Positions 6,687 to 15,800 of a stretch of DNA of 64,000 nt are shown piece after piece; positions within the stretch are counted from its first letter, which is position 1, and each line of letters begins with the position of its first letter. Where the stretch lies: contig NZ_JACHND010000001.1 in assembly GCF_014205275.1 (NCBI RefSeq), positions 3,534,001 to 3,598,000 on the forward strand. Reading direction: 5' to 3'. Position numbers and translations under genes: made by a program. The DNA comes from Sphaerisporangium siamense (lineage in GTDB: Bacteria > Actinomycetota > Actinomycetes > Streptosporangiales > Streptosporangiaceae). The notes under the pieces were generated by a model, which saw only the letters and a list, made by a program, of their open reading frames with translations, ran no database searches and was not told where the DNA came from.

Positions 6687-8489
6687 CTACTGCCCGCCGC
6701 AGTTGGGCGCGCACAGGCGGCGCGAGATGCCTTCGAGGAACACCTTGCGGATCTCCAGCGCGTTGCGCGGGAAGAACGCCTGGCCCTGCGTCGCCTGCGC
6801 GATGGCCTGCATCTGCCTGCGCCCGGCGGCGTCGTCGGCGCCGAGCGCCACGATGATCACGCTGATCGGCTGCGTCCGGTCGAACTCGTCGCGCAGCTTC
6901 TTCAGGATCTCGCTGTTGCTGATGCCGCCCTCGGGGTCGTCGTTGCCGACGCCGTCGGTGAAGACGAGGATGGTGTTGATCTTGTCGGCCTCGTACTCGG
7001 CCTTCATCTTGTCGTAGGCGGCGGCCAGCGTGTCGTTGAGCCCGGTGTCGCCGGTCGCCTTCGCCCGCAGCCGCGACAGGGACCGGGTGATGACGTCCCG
7101 GCGCGGGACGCCGTTGATCTTCTGGCCGATGGGGCCGACCGGCACCGTCTCGCGGTGGTCGACGCCCTGGCCGTTCAGGTTGGTGGAGAAGACCCAGGTG
7201 CCGGCCTCGGTCTTGTCCGGGAACAGCTTCAGCCCCTCGATCGCGGTCTGCGCGATGAGCCGCATGCGGTCGCCGGGGGCGCCGACGGCGGGCAGCGCCA
7301 TGGTGCCCGAGACGTCCAGCAGGGCCAGCAGGCGGCCGCCGAGCTTCAGACGCGACCACGCCTGGGAGAGCCGGGTCACCTGGGCGGCCTCGGGCATCTT
7401 GATGGCGCGCGGGGTCGCCGGGTCCAGGCCGTTCTCCCGGCTGATCGCGGCCCCGCCCTTGCCGTCGGGGGTGCGGAAGCCGTGGTCGCGGACGATCTTC
7501 ATGGCGTCCGCGCCGGTCAGCGCGGTGGCGAACTTCTTGGCCGCCTCGCGCGCCGCCTGCTCCTTGGCCGTGATGACGATCGGGTAGTCCAGGCTGATCG
7601 TTCCCTCGGCGGGGTACAGCGCGACGATCGTGCCCGGCTCGGTCTTGTCGTTGAACGCCCACACGCCCTGCTCGGAGACGATGCCGATCGGCGCGCGCGA
7701 GGACTGCTTGGTCATGGTGGCGAACATGTTGGCGGGGGTGCTCACGGCGCTCTCCGAGAGCTGCCGCAGCACGCCCACGAGCTGCTCCTCGCCCGTCCCC
7801 GAGCCCTTCAGCACGCTCGCGCCCGCGAGGATCGCGCTCAGCCCGGCCGCGTTCACCATCGGGTCCAGGGGCAGGACGCGGATGTTGCGGCCGATGCCGT
7901 CGGGGGTGGCGGCGTTGGCGGCCGACATCAGGCCGCTCCAGCTCGGCTCGCCGAAGGCGCCGCGCAGCTTCTCGACGACGCTCTTGGGCGCCGCGAGCAC
8001 CACGGGGGAGCGGGCCGCCGAGCCGCTCGGCTCCGAGAGGCCCGCGCCCTTCCGCGAGGCGCGCAGCTTGGAGACCCAGAGGCTGGAGTCCGGGATCCAC
8101 AGGTCGGCGTCGAACTTCCCGCTGGTCGCGCCGGAGCCGGCGATGGCGTTGGTGACGCTCGCCGAGTCGCCGCTCTTCACCGCGACCGCGACGCACGCGT
8201 CTCCCTGCGGCGTGGCGGCGCTGTTGTACGCCGCGGCGATCTTGGAGATGGCGGGCTCGATGTCGGGGGAGGCGACGACGTTCAGGGCGACCTTGGCCAC
8301 GCCGCCCTGGCCGCAGGTTCTGTCACGGCTCACGATCACGTACGCGGCGACGCCGAGCAGCACCGCGAGCGCGACGGCGCCCGCGAGCGGCACCAGGACC
8401 TTGCCCCGGCTCGCCCGGCGGCGGCCCGCGGGCTCGTGATAAGGGTTGTAGCCGCCATCAAGGTCGTCAGTGCGGTGGCGTCCGCCCAC
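6687..8489 (-). CDS. Membrane-anchored substrate-binding and VWA domain protein
   Basis: The 600-residue protein has a short basic cytoplasmic start, one membrane helix (VLVPLAGAVALAVLLGVAAYV, about residues 31-51), and then an extracytoplasmic part. Residues about 65-350 resemble a type-2 periplasmic substrate-binding protein (LNVVASPDIEPAISKIAAAY at its start), and residues about 385-590 form a von Willebrand A domain with the MIDAS motif DVSGT and a TDG motif. Such fusions are found in actinomycetes but their role is not established; a metal-dependent adhesion or ligand-binding surface function is inferred. The GTG start at 8489 has AGAGGA upstream. The C-terminal pair of cysteines may form a disulfide. 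Confidence 0.88.
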   Translation of the reverse strand: MGGRHRTDDLDGGYNPYHEPAGRRRASRGKVLVPLAGAVALAVLLGVAAYVIVSRDRTCGQGGVAKVALNVVASPDIEPAISKIAAAYNSAATPQGDACVAVAVKSGDSASVTNAIAGSGATSGKFDADLWIPDSSLWVSKLRASRKGAGLSEPSGSAARSPVVLAAPKSVVEKLRGAFGEPSWSGLMSAANAATPDGIGRNIRVLPLDPMVNAAGLSAILAGASVLKGSGTGEEQLVGVLRQLSESAVSTPANMFATMTKQSSRAPIGIVSEQGVWAFNDKTEPGTIVALYPAEGTISLDYPIVITAKEQAAREAAKKFATALTGADAMKIVRDHGFRTPDGKGGAAISRENGLDPATPRAIKMPEAAQVTRLSQAWSRLKLGGRLLALLDVSGTMALPAVGAPGDRMRLIAQTAIEGLKLFPDKTEAGTWVFSTNLNGQGVDHRETVPVGPIGQKINGVPRRDVITRSLSRLRAKATGDTGLNDTLAAAYDKMKAEYEADKINTILVFTDGVGNDDPEGGISNSEILKKLRDEFDRTQPISVIIVALGADDAAGRRQMQAIAQATQGQAFFPRNALEIRKVFLEGISRRLCAPNCGGQ

Positions 8490-8675
8490 GTTGTCCTCTT
8501 CGGGTGTTCGATCTCGTCCGGTCTCGGCGCGCTAGCAGCGACCATATAGCGAGATCCCGTGCAATGCTTACGGAACCCTAGCGTTCAGGACTAATTGGGT
8601 AAAACCCACCCCTTCCTGCCGTGATTACGGTATGTAGCGTCGCCCCGCGACTATCTGGACATAAGGCGATACATC

Positions 8676-8703
8676 TTGACTTGCTCTGAACGCGATGTAT
8701 CGT
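8676..8703 (+). promoter_or_regulatory. Probable promoter of the gene at 8764
   Basis: TTGACT (8676-8681) is followed after 16 bases by TATCGT (8698-8703), close to the housekeeping sigma consensus of actinomycetes. A transcript would begin near 8710, which excludes the in-frame ATG at 8695 and supports the GTG at 8764 as the start. Confidence 0.5.
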
Positions 8704-8763
8704 GATCAGTGGATCACGGGAGCGGCGGCCAGGGGACGGCCGCCGGGCAGGGGGGACGGGCTC

Positions 8764-9351
8764 GTGTCACCGGCGATCGAAGCCCACAGGGTCACATCGG
8801 ATCACGCCATGGTCGCCTGGGCGGTCGGCGCGATGGCGTCGCGCGCCGTGGCGCGGGCCGACGGCCGGCCCGACCTGCTCGTCCTGCGCCTGGCCGGCCC
8901 GCGCTGCCCCGACGAGGTGCGCAGAGCCCTGCGAGGCTGCGAGTTCGTCCGCGAGGTCGTCGTGTCCGGCCACGTCTGCCGGGCCGTGGCCGACCCCGGC
9001 ACCGGGCCGCGCGTCGCCGCCGCCCTGCGCGCCGAGGGCCTGCCGGTGGCCGTGGTGATCCTTCAATGGGGGCAGGAACGGCCCCGCCAGGCGTTGCCGC
9101 CCTCGCGCGTGGCGACCGGCGCCGGCGTCCCCGCCGGGCCGGACCACCACCCCGACGACGTCGCCACCGGCCCGGCCGCCACCCCGCCCGTCCTCGGGGC
9201 GCACGGCGTGTTCTGGGCGCCCGCGCCCGCCGTCGCCACCGCCGAGACCGGCCGCGCGCCGGGCCGCCGCTCGGCGAGCCCGAGCGCCGGCATGCTGACC
9301 AGGCTGATCGTCGTGACCACGATGCCGAGCGCGGTCGGCGCGGCCCGCTGA
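8764..9351 (+). CDS. Hypothetical protein
   Basis: I do not recognise this 195-residue product. The GTG at 8764 is preferred because it follows a GGGGGG run and lies downstream of a plausible promoter. Residues about 20-105 have an alternating helix and strand pattern with hydrophobic cores (DLLVLRLAGPRC, GLPVAVVILQW), while the C-terminal half is rich in Pro, Ala and Gly and may be disordered. Third positions are GC-rich, as in coding sequence, but the opposite strand has an open frame (9063-9509) that shares the same third positions, so the strand assignment of the 3' half is less certain. No partner gene is evident. Confidence 0.55.
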   Translation: MSPAIEAHRVTSDHAMVAWAVGAMASRAVARADGRPDLLVLRLAGPRCPDEVRRALRGCEFVREVVVSGHVCRAVADPGTGPRVAAALRAEGLPVAVVILQWGQERPRQALPPSRVATGAGVPAGPDHHPDDVATGPAATPPVLGAHGVFWAPAPAVATAETGRAPGRRSASPSAGMLTRLIVVTTMPSAVGAAR

Positions 9352-9634
9352 CCCACCGGGTCGCGGCACACCTGCGGGCTCACGTACGGGGCGAGGGTCC
9401 GGAAGCCGACCGTCACGGCCTTGCGTGCCCGGTGTCCGGCGACGGGGGAGCGCGGCCGGGACGTCGCGGGAGCCGCGAGGCGCACGCCCGCGTCCGGATC
9501 TGGCACCATGGCCCCCGATCATCGAGAAGCCGCCGCGTCAGCGCGCCGTAGCCCTCCGGCTACCGCCCGTGCCGGACGGCGCCCGCACGAGGCTGTGGAC
9601 GAGCCGCGGGTCCCGCAAGCGAGGAGAGTCGCCT

Positions 9635-10408
9635 GTGCCGTTCACCCCGAGCCATGTCGCCGCGGTGATCCCTCTCATCTCCACCGCGCGGGTGCGCAAG
9701 GTGCTGGACCCCTGGGCGCTCGGCATCGGGTCGATGGTGCCCGACCTGCCGATGTTCCTGCCCTACCTCGACGCCTACAGCCGCTGGCACTCGCCGCTCG
9801 GCGTGGTGACCGACGACGTGATCGCGACGTTCGTCCTGCTCGCCCTCTTCGCACTGGTGTTCCGCGACCCGCTCACCGCGCTGCTCCCCGCCCCCGTCGC
9901 CGCCCGGGTCGCCGCGCTGCCCGGCCCGGCGTGGCGCGCCCCGCACACCATCGCGCTCGGCGCCGCCGCGGGCGCGGCCACCCACGTGCTCTGGGACTCC
10001 TTCACCCACGACTGGGGAGCGGAGTTCTGGGGGTGGAGCTGGATGACCACGTCCGTGTTCGGATGGGTCACCGGCTACCGGCTGACCCAGTACGTCTGCT
10101 CGGTCCTCGGCCTGGCCGCCGTCGCCTGGTGGGTCGTCCGGGCGCTGCGCGCGCCCGGCGCCGCCCCGCTCCCCCCGCGCCTCACGATGCCGGGCCGGCT
10201 GCGCTGGGGCGTGCTCGCCTGCACGGCGCTGGGCGCCGCGGCGGCCGCGGCCGTGTGGACGTTCGTCGACCCCCCGAACCCCGTGTTCGGCTGGGCGGGC
10301 GTCGTCACCAAGACCGGCGTCGGCCTGGTGGTCGGCTTCTGCGCGGTGCTCACGGTGTACGCCCTGCTCTGGCAGGCCGGGCGCGTCATACGCTTGTCCC
10401 GTGCCTGA
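9635..10408 (+). CDS. DUF4184 family membrane protein
   Basis: This 257-residue protein begins VPFTPSHVAAVIPL and continues with GSMVPDLPMFLPY and HVLWDSFTHDW, a pattern of conserved Pro, His and Asp residues typical of DUF4184 membrane proteins. Five to six membrane helices are visible. The conserved His and Asp residues resemble those of membrane metal-dependent hydrolases (YdjM-like), but an activity is not established. The GTG at 9635 is chosen because AGGAG lies 8 bases upstream and the family motif starts here. The gene overlaps the next gene by 8 bases. Confidence 0.85.
   Translation: MPFTPSHVAAVIPLISTARVRKVLDPWALGIGSMVPDLPMFLPYLDAYSRWHSPLGVVTDDVIATFVLLALFALVFRDPLTALLPAPVAARVAALPGPAWRAPHTIALGAAAGAATHVLWDSFTHDWGAEFWGWSWMTTSVFGWVTGYRLTQYVCSVLGLAAVAWWVVRALRAPGAAPLPPRLTMPGRLRWGVLACTALGAAAAAAVWTFVDPPNPVFGWAGVVTKTGVGLVVGFCAVLTVYALLWQAGRVIRLSRA
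10389..10394 (+). promoter_or_regulatory. Minus-10 element for a leaderless transcript of the SpoU methylase
   Basis: TACGCT ends exactly 6 bases before the GTG at 10401, which has no ribosome binding site. This TANNNT-N6-start layout is the usual signature of leaderless mRNA in actinobacteria. The element lies inside the end of the DUF4184 gene. Confidence 0.45.
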
Positions 10409-11276
10409 GCTCATCGAGGTGGAGGACGCCGCCGACCCCCGGCTCGCCGACTACGTGCGGCTGCGCGACGTCGAGCTGCGCAAGAGCCTGGAGGCCGAGC
10501 GGGGCCTGTTCATCGCCGAGGGCGAGAAGGTCATCCGCCGCGCCGTCACGACCGGCTACCCGGTGCGGTCGGTGCTCACCACCCGCCGCTGGCTCCCCGG
10601 CCTCGCCGACGTCCTCGGCGGCGCCCGCGTCTACCTGGTGCCCGAGGACGTGATGGCGGGCATCGCCGGCTTCGCCGTCCACCGCGGCGCGCTCGCCTCC
10701 ATGGCACGGCGCGAACTCCCCGACCTGAAGACGCTCCTCACCGAACCACCCGGTACGGCGAGGGGGACGGCCGGTTTCGACGCGGCGGGCGCCGGGCCCC
10801 GGCGCGTGCTGGTGCTGGAGGACCTGGTCGACCATGGGAACGTCGGCGCCATCTTCCGCTGCGCCGCCGCGCTCGGCGTCGAGGCGGTCGTCCTCTCGCC
10901 GCGCTGCGCCGACCCCCTCTACCGGCGGTCGGTGAAGGTCTCCATGGGCGCGGTCTTCGCCGTGCCGTACGCCCGCATGTACGACTGGCACCACGGGCTC
11001 GCCGAGCTGCGCGACCTGGGGTTCCGCACGCTGGCCCTCACCCCGGCCCCAGCCGCGACCCCCATCGACGAGGTCGCGCTCGGCCCCCGCGTGGCCCTGC
11101 TGCTGGGCTCGGAGGGGGACGGCCTGTCGTCCCGCTGGCTGCGCGAGGCCGACGAGGCCGTCCGCATCCCGATGAGCCCTCAGGCGATGAGCCTCGGCGT
11201 CGACTCGCTGAACGTGGTCGCCGCCGCCGCCATCGCCTGCCACGGCCTCATGCGCGGCGCCCCGGCCGGTCGCTAG
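10401..11276 (+). CDS. TrmH/SpoU family RNA 2'-O-methyltransferase
   Basis: The 291-residue product is a SPOUT-class enzyme that methylates a ribose 2'-OH of tRNA or rRNA with S-adenosylmethionine. The N-terminal third is a substrate-binding domain (LFIAEGEKVIRRAV). The catalytic domain shows motif 1 (DLVDHGNVGAIFR), motif 2 (VALLLGSEGDGLS) and motif 3 (IPMSPQAMSLGVDSLNV), which make the knotted cofactor site. The target nucleotide cannot be told. It overlaps the DUF4184 gene by 8 bases but probably also has its own leaderless promoter. Confidence 0.92.
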   Translation: MPELIEVEDAADPRLADYVRLRDVELRKSLEAERGLFIAEGEKVIRRAVTTGYPVRSVLTTRRWLPGLADVLGGARVYLVPEDVMAGIAGFAVHRGALASMARRELPDLKTLLTEPPGTARGTAGFDAAGAGPRRVLVLEDLVDHGNVGAIFRCAAALGVEAVVLSPRCADPLYRRSVKVSMGAVFAVPYARMYDWHHGLAELRDLGFRTLALTPAPAATPIDEVALGPRVALLLGSEGDGLSSRWLREADEAVRIPMSPQAMSLGVDSLNVVAAAAIACHGLMRGAPAGR

Positions 11277-12100
11277 GCGGCGGTGGCGGCGTCGAGGAGG
11301 GAACGGGCGGTGCGGTAGCGGGCGGCGTCGGTGCGCTCGCCGAGGATCACCCCGATGTAGGTGCGGCCGTCCCGGGCCGCGGCGAACATCAGGCAGTAGC
11401 CCGCCGGGCGGGTGTAGCCCGTCTTCAGCCCCTGGGCGTCGACGGGCAGCAGCCTGTTGGTGTTCTTCCACACGTGGCCGCGGTGCAGGGACGTCTTGGC
11501 GACCGCGTGCCGCTTCGTGCCGGCGACCTGCGCCACGACCGGATCGGCGAGGACGGCCTTGGCCAGCGTGACCTGGTCGAACGCGGTCGAATGGTCGCCG
11601 CCGGGCTGCGGCATGCCGTCGGGGTTGACGTAGAGGGTGTCCCGCATGCCGAGCGAGCGCGCGGCGGCGTTCATCTTGCCCACGAACCGCTGCACGCCCG
11701 GGCCGTACGTGCGGGCCAGCGCGTTGGCGGCGTCCGCGCCCGAGGGCAGCAGCAGCGCGTACAGCAGGTCGCGCACGCTCAGCCGCTCGCCGGCCTTCAG
11801 GCCCGCGCGGGCGGCGCCGCCCGCGGCGGCGTGCCGCACGTCGGCCTTGGTGATCGTCACCACCGCGTCCAGGGAGGCGGACCTGCGCACGACGTACGCC
11901 GTCATGATCTTGGTGAGGCTCGCCACGGGGACGCGCCGGGTCTCCCGCCGTGCGAACCGCGCCGCCCCGGTCGCCGCGTCGATCAGGTAGACCTCCTTGG
12001 CGGTGACGCGGGGCGCGGTACGGGCGTGGGCCGGGCCAGCCAGGCCCGCCACGGCCAGCAGCGCGGCCATGACGGCGACGGTCAGCATGCGCATCCGCAT
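11273..12100 (-). CDS. D-alanyl-D-alanine carboxypeptidase (S11)
   Basis: This exported 275-residue enzyme trims the terminal D-Ala of peptidoglycan pentapeptides. After a signal peptide (MLTVAVMAALLAVAGLAGPAHA) it shows the active-site SLTK, then SGADAAN in place of the usual SGN-type second motif, and LKTGYT as the KTG motif. A Cys or Ala at the third place of motif two also occurs in Streptomyces enzymes of the K15 type, so it is probably active. The ATG at 12100 is chosen because it starts the signal peptide; the frame upstream is not signal-like. The gene converges on the methylase with a 4-base overlap of the two ends. Confidence 0.9.
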   Translation of the reverse strand: MRMRMLTVAVMAALLAVAGLAGPAHARTAPRVTAKEVYLIDAATGAARFARRETRRVPVASLTKIMTAYVVRRSASLDAVVTITKADVRHAAAGGAARAGLKAGERLSVRDLLYALLLPSGADAANALARTYGPGVQRFVGKMNAAARSLGMRDTLYVNPDGMPQPGGDHSTAFDQVTLAKAVLADPVVAQVAGTKRHAVAKTSLHRGHVWKNTNRLLPVDAQGLKTGYTRPAGYCLMFAAARDGRTYIGVILGERTDAARYRTARSLLDAATAA

Positions 12101-12251
12101 ATGATCGCACGGCCGCTCCGGCGATTCGCCCTCTGACGTGGCATCCGTCCCTGTTCTGGGAGTTTCCTGCCCCGCCGCGCACTGCAAGTAGACGGCAAGT
12201 AGGGAGCAACCACCCAGGCGTACACCTTTGAGTGAGCGAAAGGGGAGGATC

Positions 12252-12818
12252 ATGAGGACGCGGAGGGGCATGGCCCCCGGGCTGGTGCCGGTCGTGATGA
12301 GTGGTACGGCCACCGTGTTCAAACTGATCGTCGCCTCCCTGGCCGTCGCCGGCGCCTACTTCGGCGCGGCGGCGGTCGGCCCGGCGGTGGGCACGGCGAA
12401 GGGCACGGCGGAGGGTACGGCCGCGGGCCGGCCCGCCGTCAAAACCGTGACCCTCTCCTCGCGCGCCATGCCGGCCGAGGACACCCGCCTCCCCCGCCCG
12501 GGCGTCGTCACGGCGGCACTGGCCGGCGCCGGGCCGTCCTGCCACCGCGTCTACCACGTCCAGAGCGTGATCGACGCCGCCGGCGAGCCCATCGTCTACG
12601 AGTGGCGCCTGGCCCGCTGGAGCCCCTCCGCCCGCGCCTGGCGGACCTACCTCGTCTCCGCGACCGCCGGGTTCATGGGCGGGCAGCGCACCGTCGAGTG
12701 GTACCCGCGGGTCGTCGGCAACCCCGGCCGGTACCGGGCCGAGCTGTCGATCAGGAGCGGCGCCGACGCCGGCCCGCGCCGGACGGTGACCGGCGAGGGG
12801 TTCCAGGTCAGCTGCTGA
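12252..12818 (+). CDS. Secreted or membrane-anchored hypothetical protein
   Basis: The 188-residue protein has a basic N-terminus and a hydrophobic helix (KLIVASLAVAGAYFGAAAVG), so it is exported or anchored. A Gly/Thr/Ala/Lys linker (GTAKGTAEGTAAG) leads to a beta-rich domain of about 90 residues with cysteines near its start (PSCHRVY) and at its end (FQVSC) that could form a disulfide. GGGGAGG sits upstream of the ATG. It runs towards the SARP gene and overlaps its stop by 11 bases. I do not recognise the family. Confidence 0.75.
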   Translation: MRTRRGMAPGLVPVVMSGTATVFKLIVASLAVAGAYFGAAAVGPAVGTAKGTAEGTAAGRPAVKTVTLSSRAMPAEDTRLPRPGVVTAALAGAGPSCHRVYHVQSVIDAAGEPIVYEWRLARWSPSARAWRTYLVSATAGFMGGQRTVEWYPRVVGNPGRYRAELSIRSGADAGPRRTVTGEGFQVSC

Positions 12819-15800
12819 CCGGGTTGCCCGGGCCCAGCGCCTTGCGCGCCGCGGCCACCCACCGGGGGACGCGCACCCGCTCGGCCACCCCGAGCGCCTT
12901 GCGGTAGTGCCGCTCGGCCTCCGCCGGCTGCCCGAGGCGCACCGCCAGGTCGCCCAGCGTCTGGGCCACCGGCCACAGGGCCACGACCCCGGTGCCCGCC
13001 CCGGCGATCCGGTCGGAGAACGGCCCGAGCGTGGAGTAGGCGTCCTGCATCCGGTCGCGGTCGCCGAGCAGCATGCCCGCCAGCGCCCGCCATGTCATGG
13101 CCAGCTCGTACAGGAAGTCGGGACGCACGGGCGTCCGCGTCGCGGCCACCGCGCGCGCGTCCTTCAGGTGGCCCGCCGAGGTGAGCGCGACGGCGTAGGC
13201 GTCCAGGGTCCACTTGGCGCCGCGCCGGTGCGCCTCCTCCAGCGGCTCCACCATGTCCTCGGCCTTGCCGTCCACCAGCCGCAGGCAGAAGGCGGTGATC
13301 AGCGGCAGGTCCTGGCGGCCCTCCAGCATGCCGGCCCGCGCGGTGAGGCCGGCCGCCCTGCGGTAGGCCCGCTCGGCCCCGGCGTAGTCACCGCTGATCA
13401 TCATGCGCATGCCCGCGTACCAGGCGCCGACGGCCGGGGGCGCGGGCAGGGCGTACTGCTTGGCCAGCCGCTCGGCCGCGCCGACCTGCGCGTCGGCCTC
13501 GGCGAAGTCGCCGCGCGCCGCCGCGCACTCCATCAGCACCAGGTGGGCCAGCGCCTGCACCGCGATCTGCCCGGAGGCCGCGCCGACCTCCAGCAGCTCG
13601 CGGCCGATCGCCTCGCGCTCGTCGACGACCGTGATGACGTACGACTGGCGCAGCCGCCCGCTCAGCGCGACGGCCAGCAGCGCCGGGTCGCCGCTCTGCC
13701 GGGCCAGTTCCTCGGCCTCCAGGGACGCCTCGTACCCGCGGCCGGTCGCCGAGCCCTCCAGCTCCAGCGCGAGGGTGGCCAGCAGGCTCGCCCGCAGGGA
13801 CTGCTCGCCGGGCGGCAGCTCGATCAGCGCCCGCTCGGTGACGTCGACGATCTCCCACGCCGTGCGGGTCAGGTCGCGGGCGATGCCCTTGTGCGGCACG
13901 GCCACCGAGGCGGCGATCCGCGCGGTCAGCTCCAGGTCGCCCAGCGGCAGCGCCGCGTCCATGGCCTCGCGGCGGCGGGCGCGTGCGGCCGTCATGTCCC
14001 CGGCCAGCGCCAGCGCCTTGATCAGCCGGAGCTGTAGCAGCAGGCGCTCCTTGGACGGCGGCCCGCCCGGGCGGGCGCGGTCGAAGGCGGCGATGGCCCG
14101 CTCCCACAGCCTCGCCGCCTCGCGGTGGGCGAACCGGCGCTCGGCCTGCTCGGCGGCCAGGCCCGCGTAGTGGACGGCCTTCGCGGCGGTCTCGGCGGTG
14201 CCCGCGGCGTCGTAGTGGTGGGCCAGCGCGGCGACGTCGGACGGCGAACGGCTCTCGATCACCGAGGCGACTGCGGCGTGCAGGCGCGACCTGCGCAGCC
14301 GGGAGGCGTCCGAGTACAGGGTGTCGCGGACCAGGTCGTGGTCGAAGCGCAGCATGCCGGGGCCCGGCTCGGTGACCAGCCCGGCCAGCAGGGCGGCCTC
14401 GACCGCGTCGACCACGGCCTCCTCGTCGCCGGACACGTCCACCAGCACGTCGATGTCGACCTCCCTGCCGATCACCGCCGCCTGCAGCAGGATCTGCTGG
14501 GCCGTCACCGGCAGCCGGGTGACGCGGCGGCGCAGCACGTCCCGCACGCCGGACGGCACCTCGGAGATCACCTCGGCCGCCGTGGCCCGGCCGCCGCTCC
14601 CCTCGGAGTCCAGCAGGCGGACGGTCTCGCGGACGAAGAACGGGTTGCCGCCGGTGCGCTCGACGATCGTGCTGACGGCGTCCTCGTCCACCTCGCGGAC
14701 GCAGGTGGCGCGGACCAGCTCGGCCACGGCGTCCCCGTCCAGCCCCTCAAGGCCGACCCGGACGGGGCCGAGCCGGGCGAGCGCCGCCAGCACCTCGGAC
14801 TGCTGGTCGTTCAGCTCGCCGTCGCGGCAGGTGACCACGAGCAGCACGCGGCCGGCCGCCAGCAGGCTGGGCAGGGCGCGCAGCAGCGCGATCGTCTGGT
14901 CGTCCGCCCAGTGCAGGTCCTCCAGGACGATCAGCACGGGGGCCTCGCGCGCGATGGCGGCGATGTAGCCGCCCACCGCGCGGTGCAGGCGGAAGCCGCC
15001 GGACGCCTGGTCGTCGTCGTCGCCGGGCGCGGCGTCGTCCAGCAGCGGCGCGAGCAGCGTGCCGTACTCGCCGGTGCCGCGCGCGGCGACCAGCGTGCGC
15101 AGGACCTCCACCCACGCCCAGCCCGGGGGCGTGGCGCTGCTGTCGGGGCAGCCGCCCGAGGCGGTGATCCACCCCTGGCCGCCGAGCGTGCGCCCGAGCC
15201 GGCGCACCAGCGTCGTCTTGCCCGCGCCGGGGTCGCCGCTGACCACGGCGGCGGTGAACCGCCCGGCCATGGCGTGCGGGGCGGCGCCGGTGAGCCGGTC
15301 CAGCTCGGCGTCCCGGCCGACGAACGGCTCGGTCGCCAGGGGCGGCATGTCGCCGGTCTGGCTCTCCGGGCGCGGCGGCCAGGTGCCGGCCGCCTCGGCG
15401 AAGCGCGGACGCTGGGGGAGGACGAGTTCCAGGGACGGATCCTGGGAGAGGATGTCCGACTCCATCTTGCGCAGCGCGGGACCGGGGTCGATGCCCAGCT
15501 CGTCGGCCAGCGTCGTGCGGGCACGGCGCAGCGCGGCCAGGGCGTCGCCCTGCCTGCCGCAGCGGTACAGGCCGAGGGCGAGCAGCCGCCAGCCCTCCTC
15601 GCGCAAGGGGTGCTCGGTGGTCAGCGCCTCCAGGTCGGGGACGGTCTCGGCGTGCAGGCCGAGGCGCAGCCCCGCGTCGCCGTGCCGCTCGCGGGCGACG
15701 AGCCGCAGTTCCGCCAGCCTGCTGACCTCCGCCTCCGCCCAGTGGTGCTCGGCGAAGTCGGCGTAGGGCGTGCCGCGCCACAGGCCGAGCGCGGTCTCCA

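Noticed and set aside
10386..12557. 723-codon minus-strand frame across the SpoU methylase and carboxypeptidase genes
   Set aside because: It crosses two well-supported genes and has no domain or sensible start.
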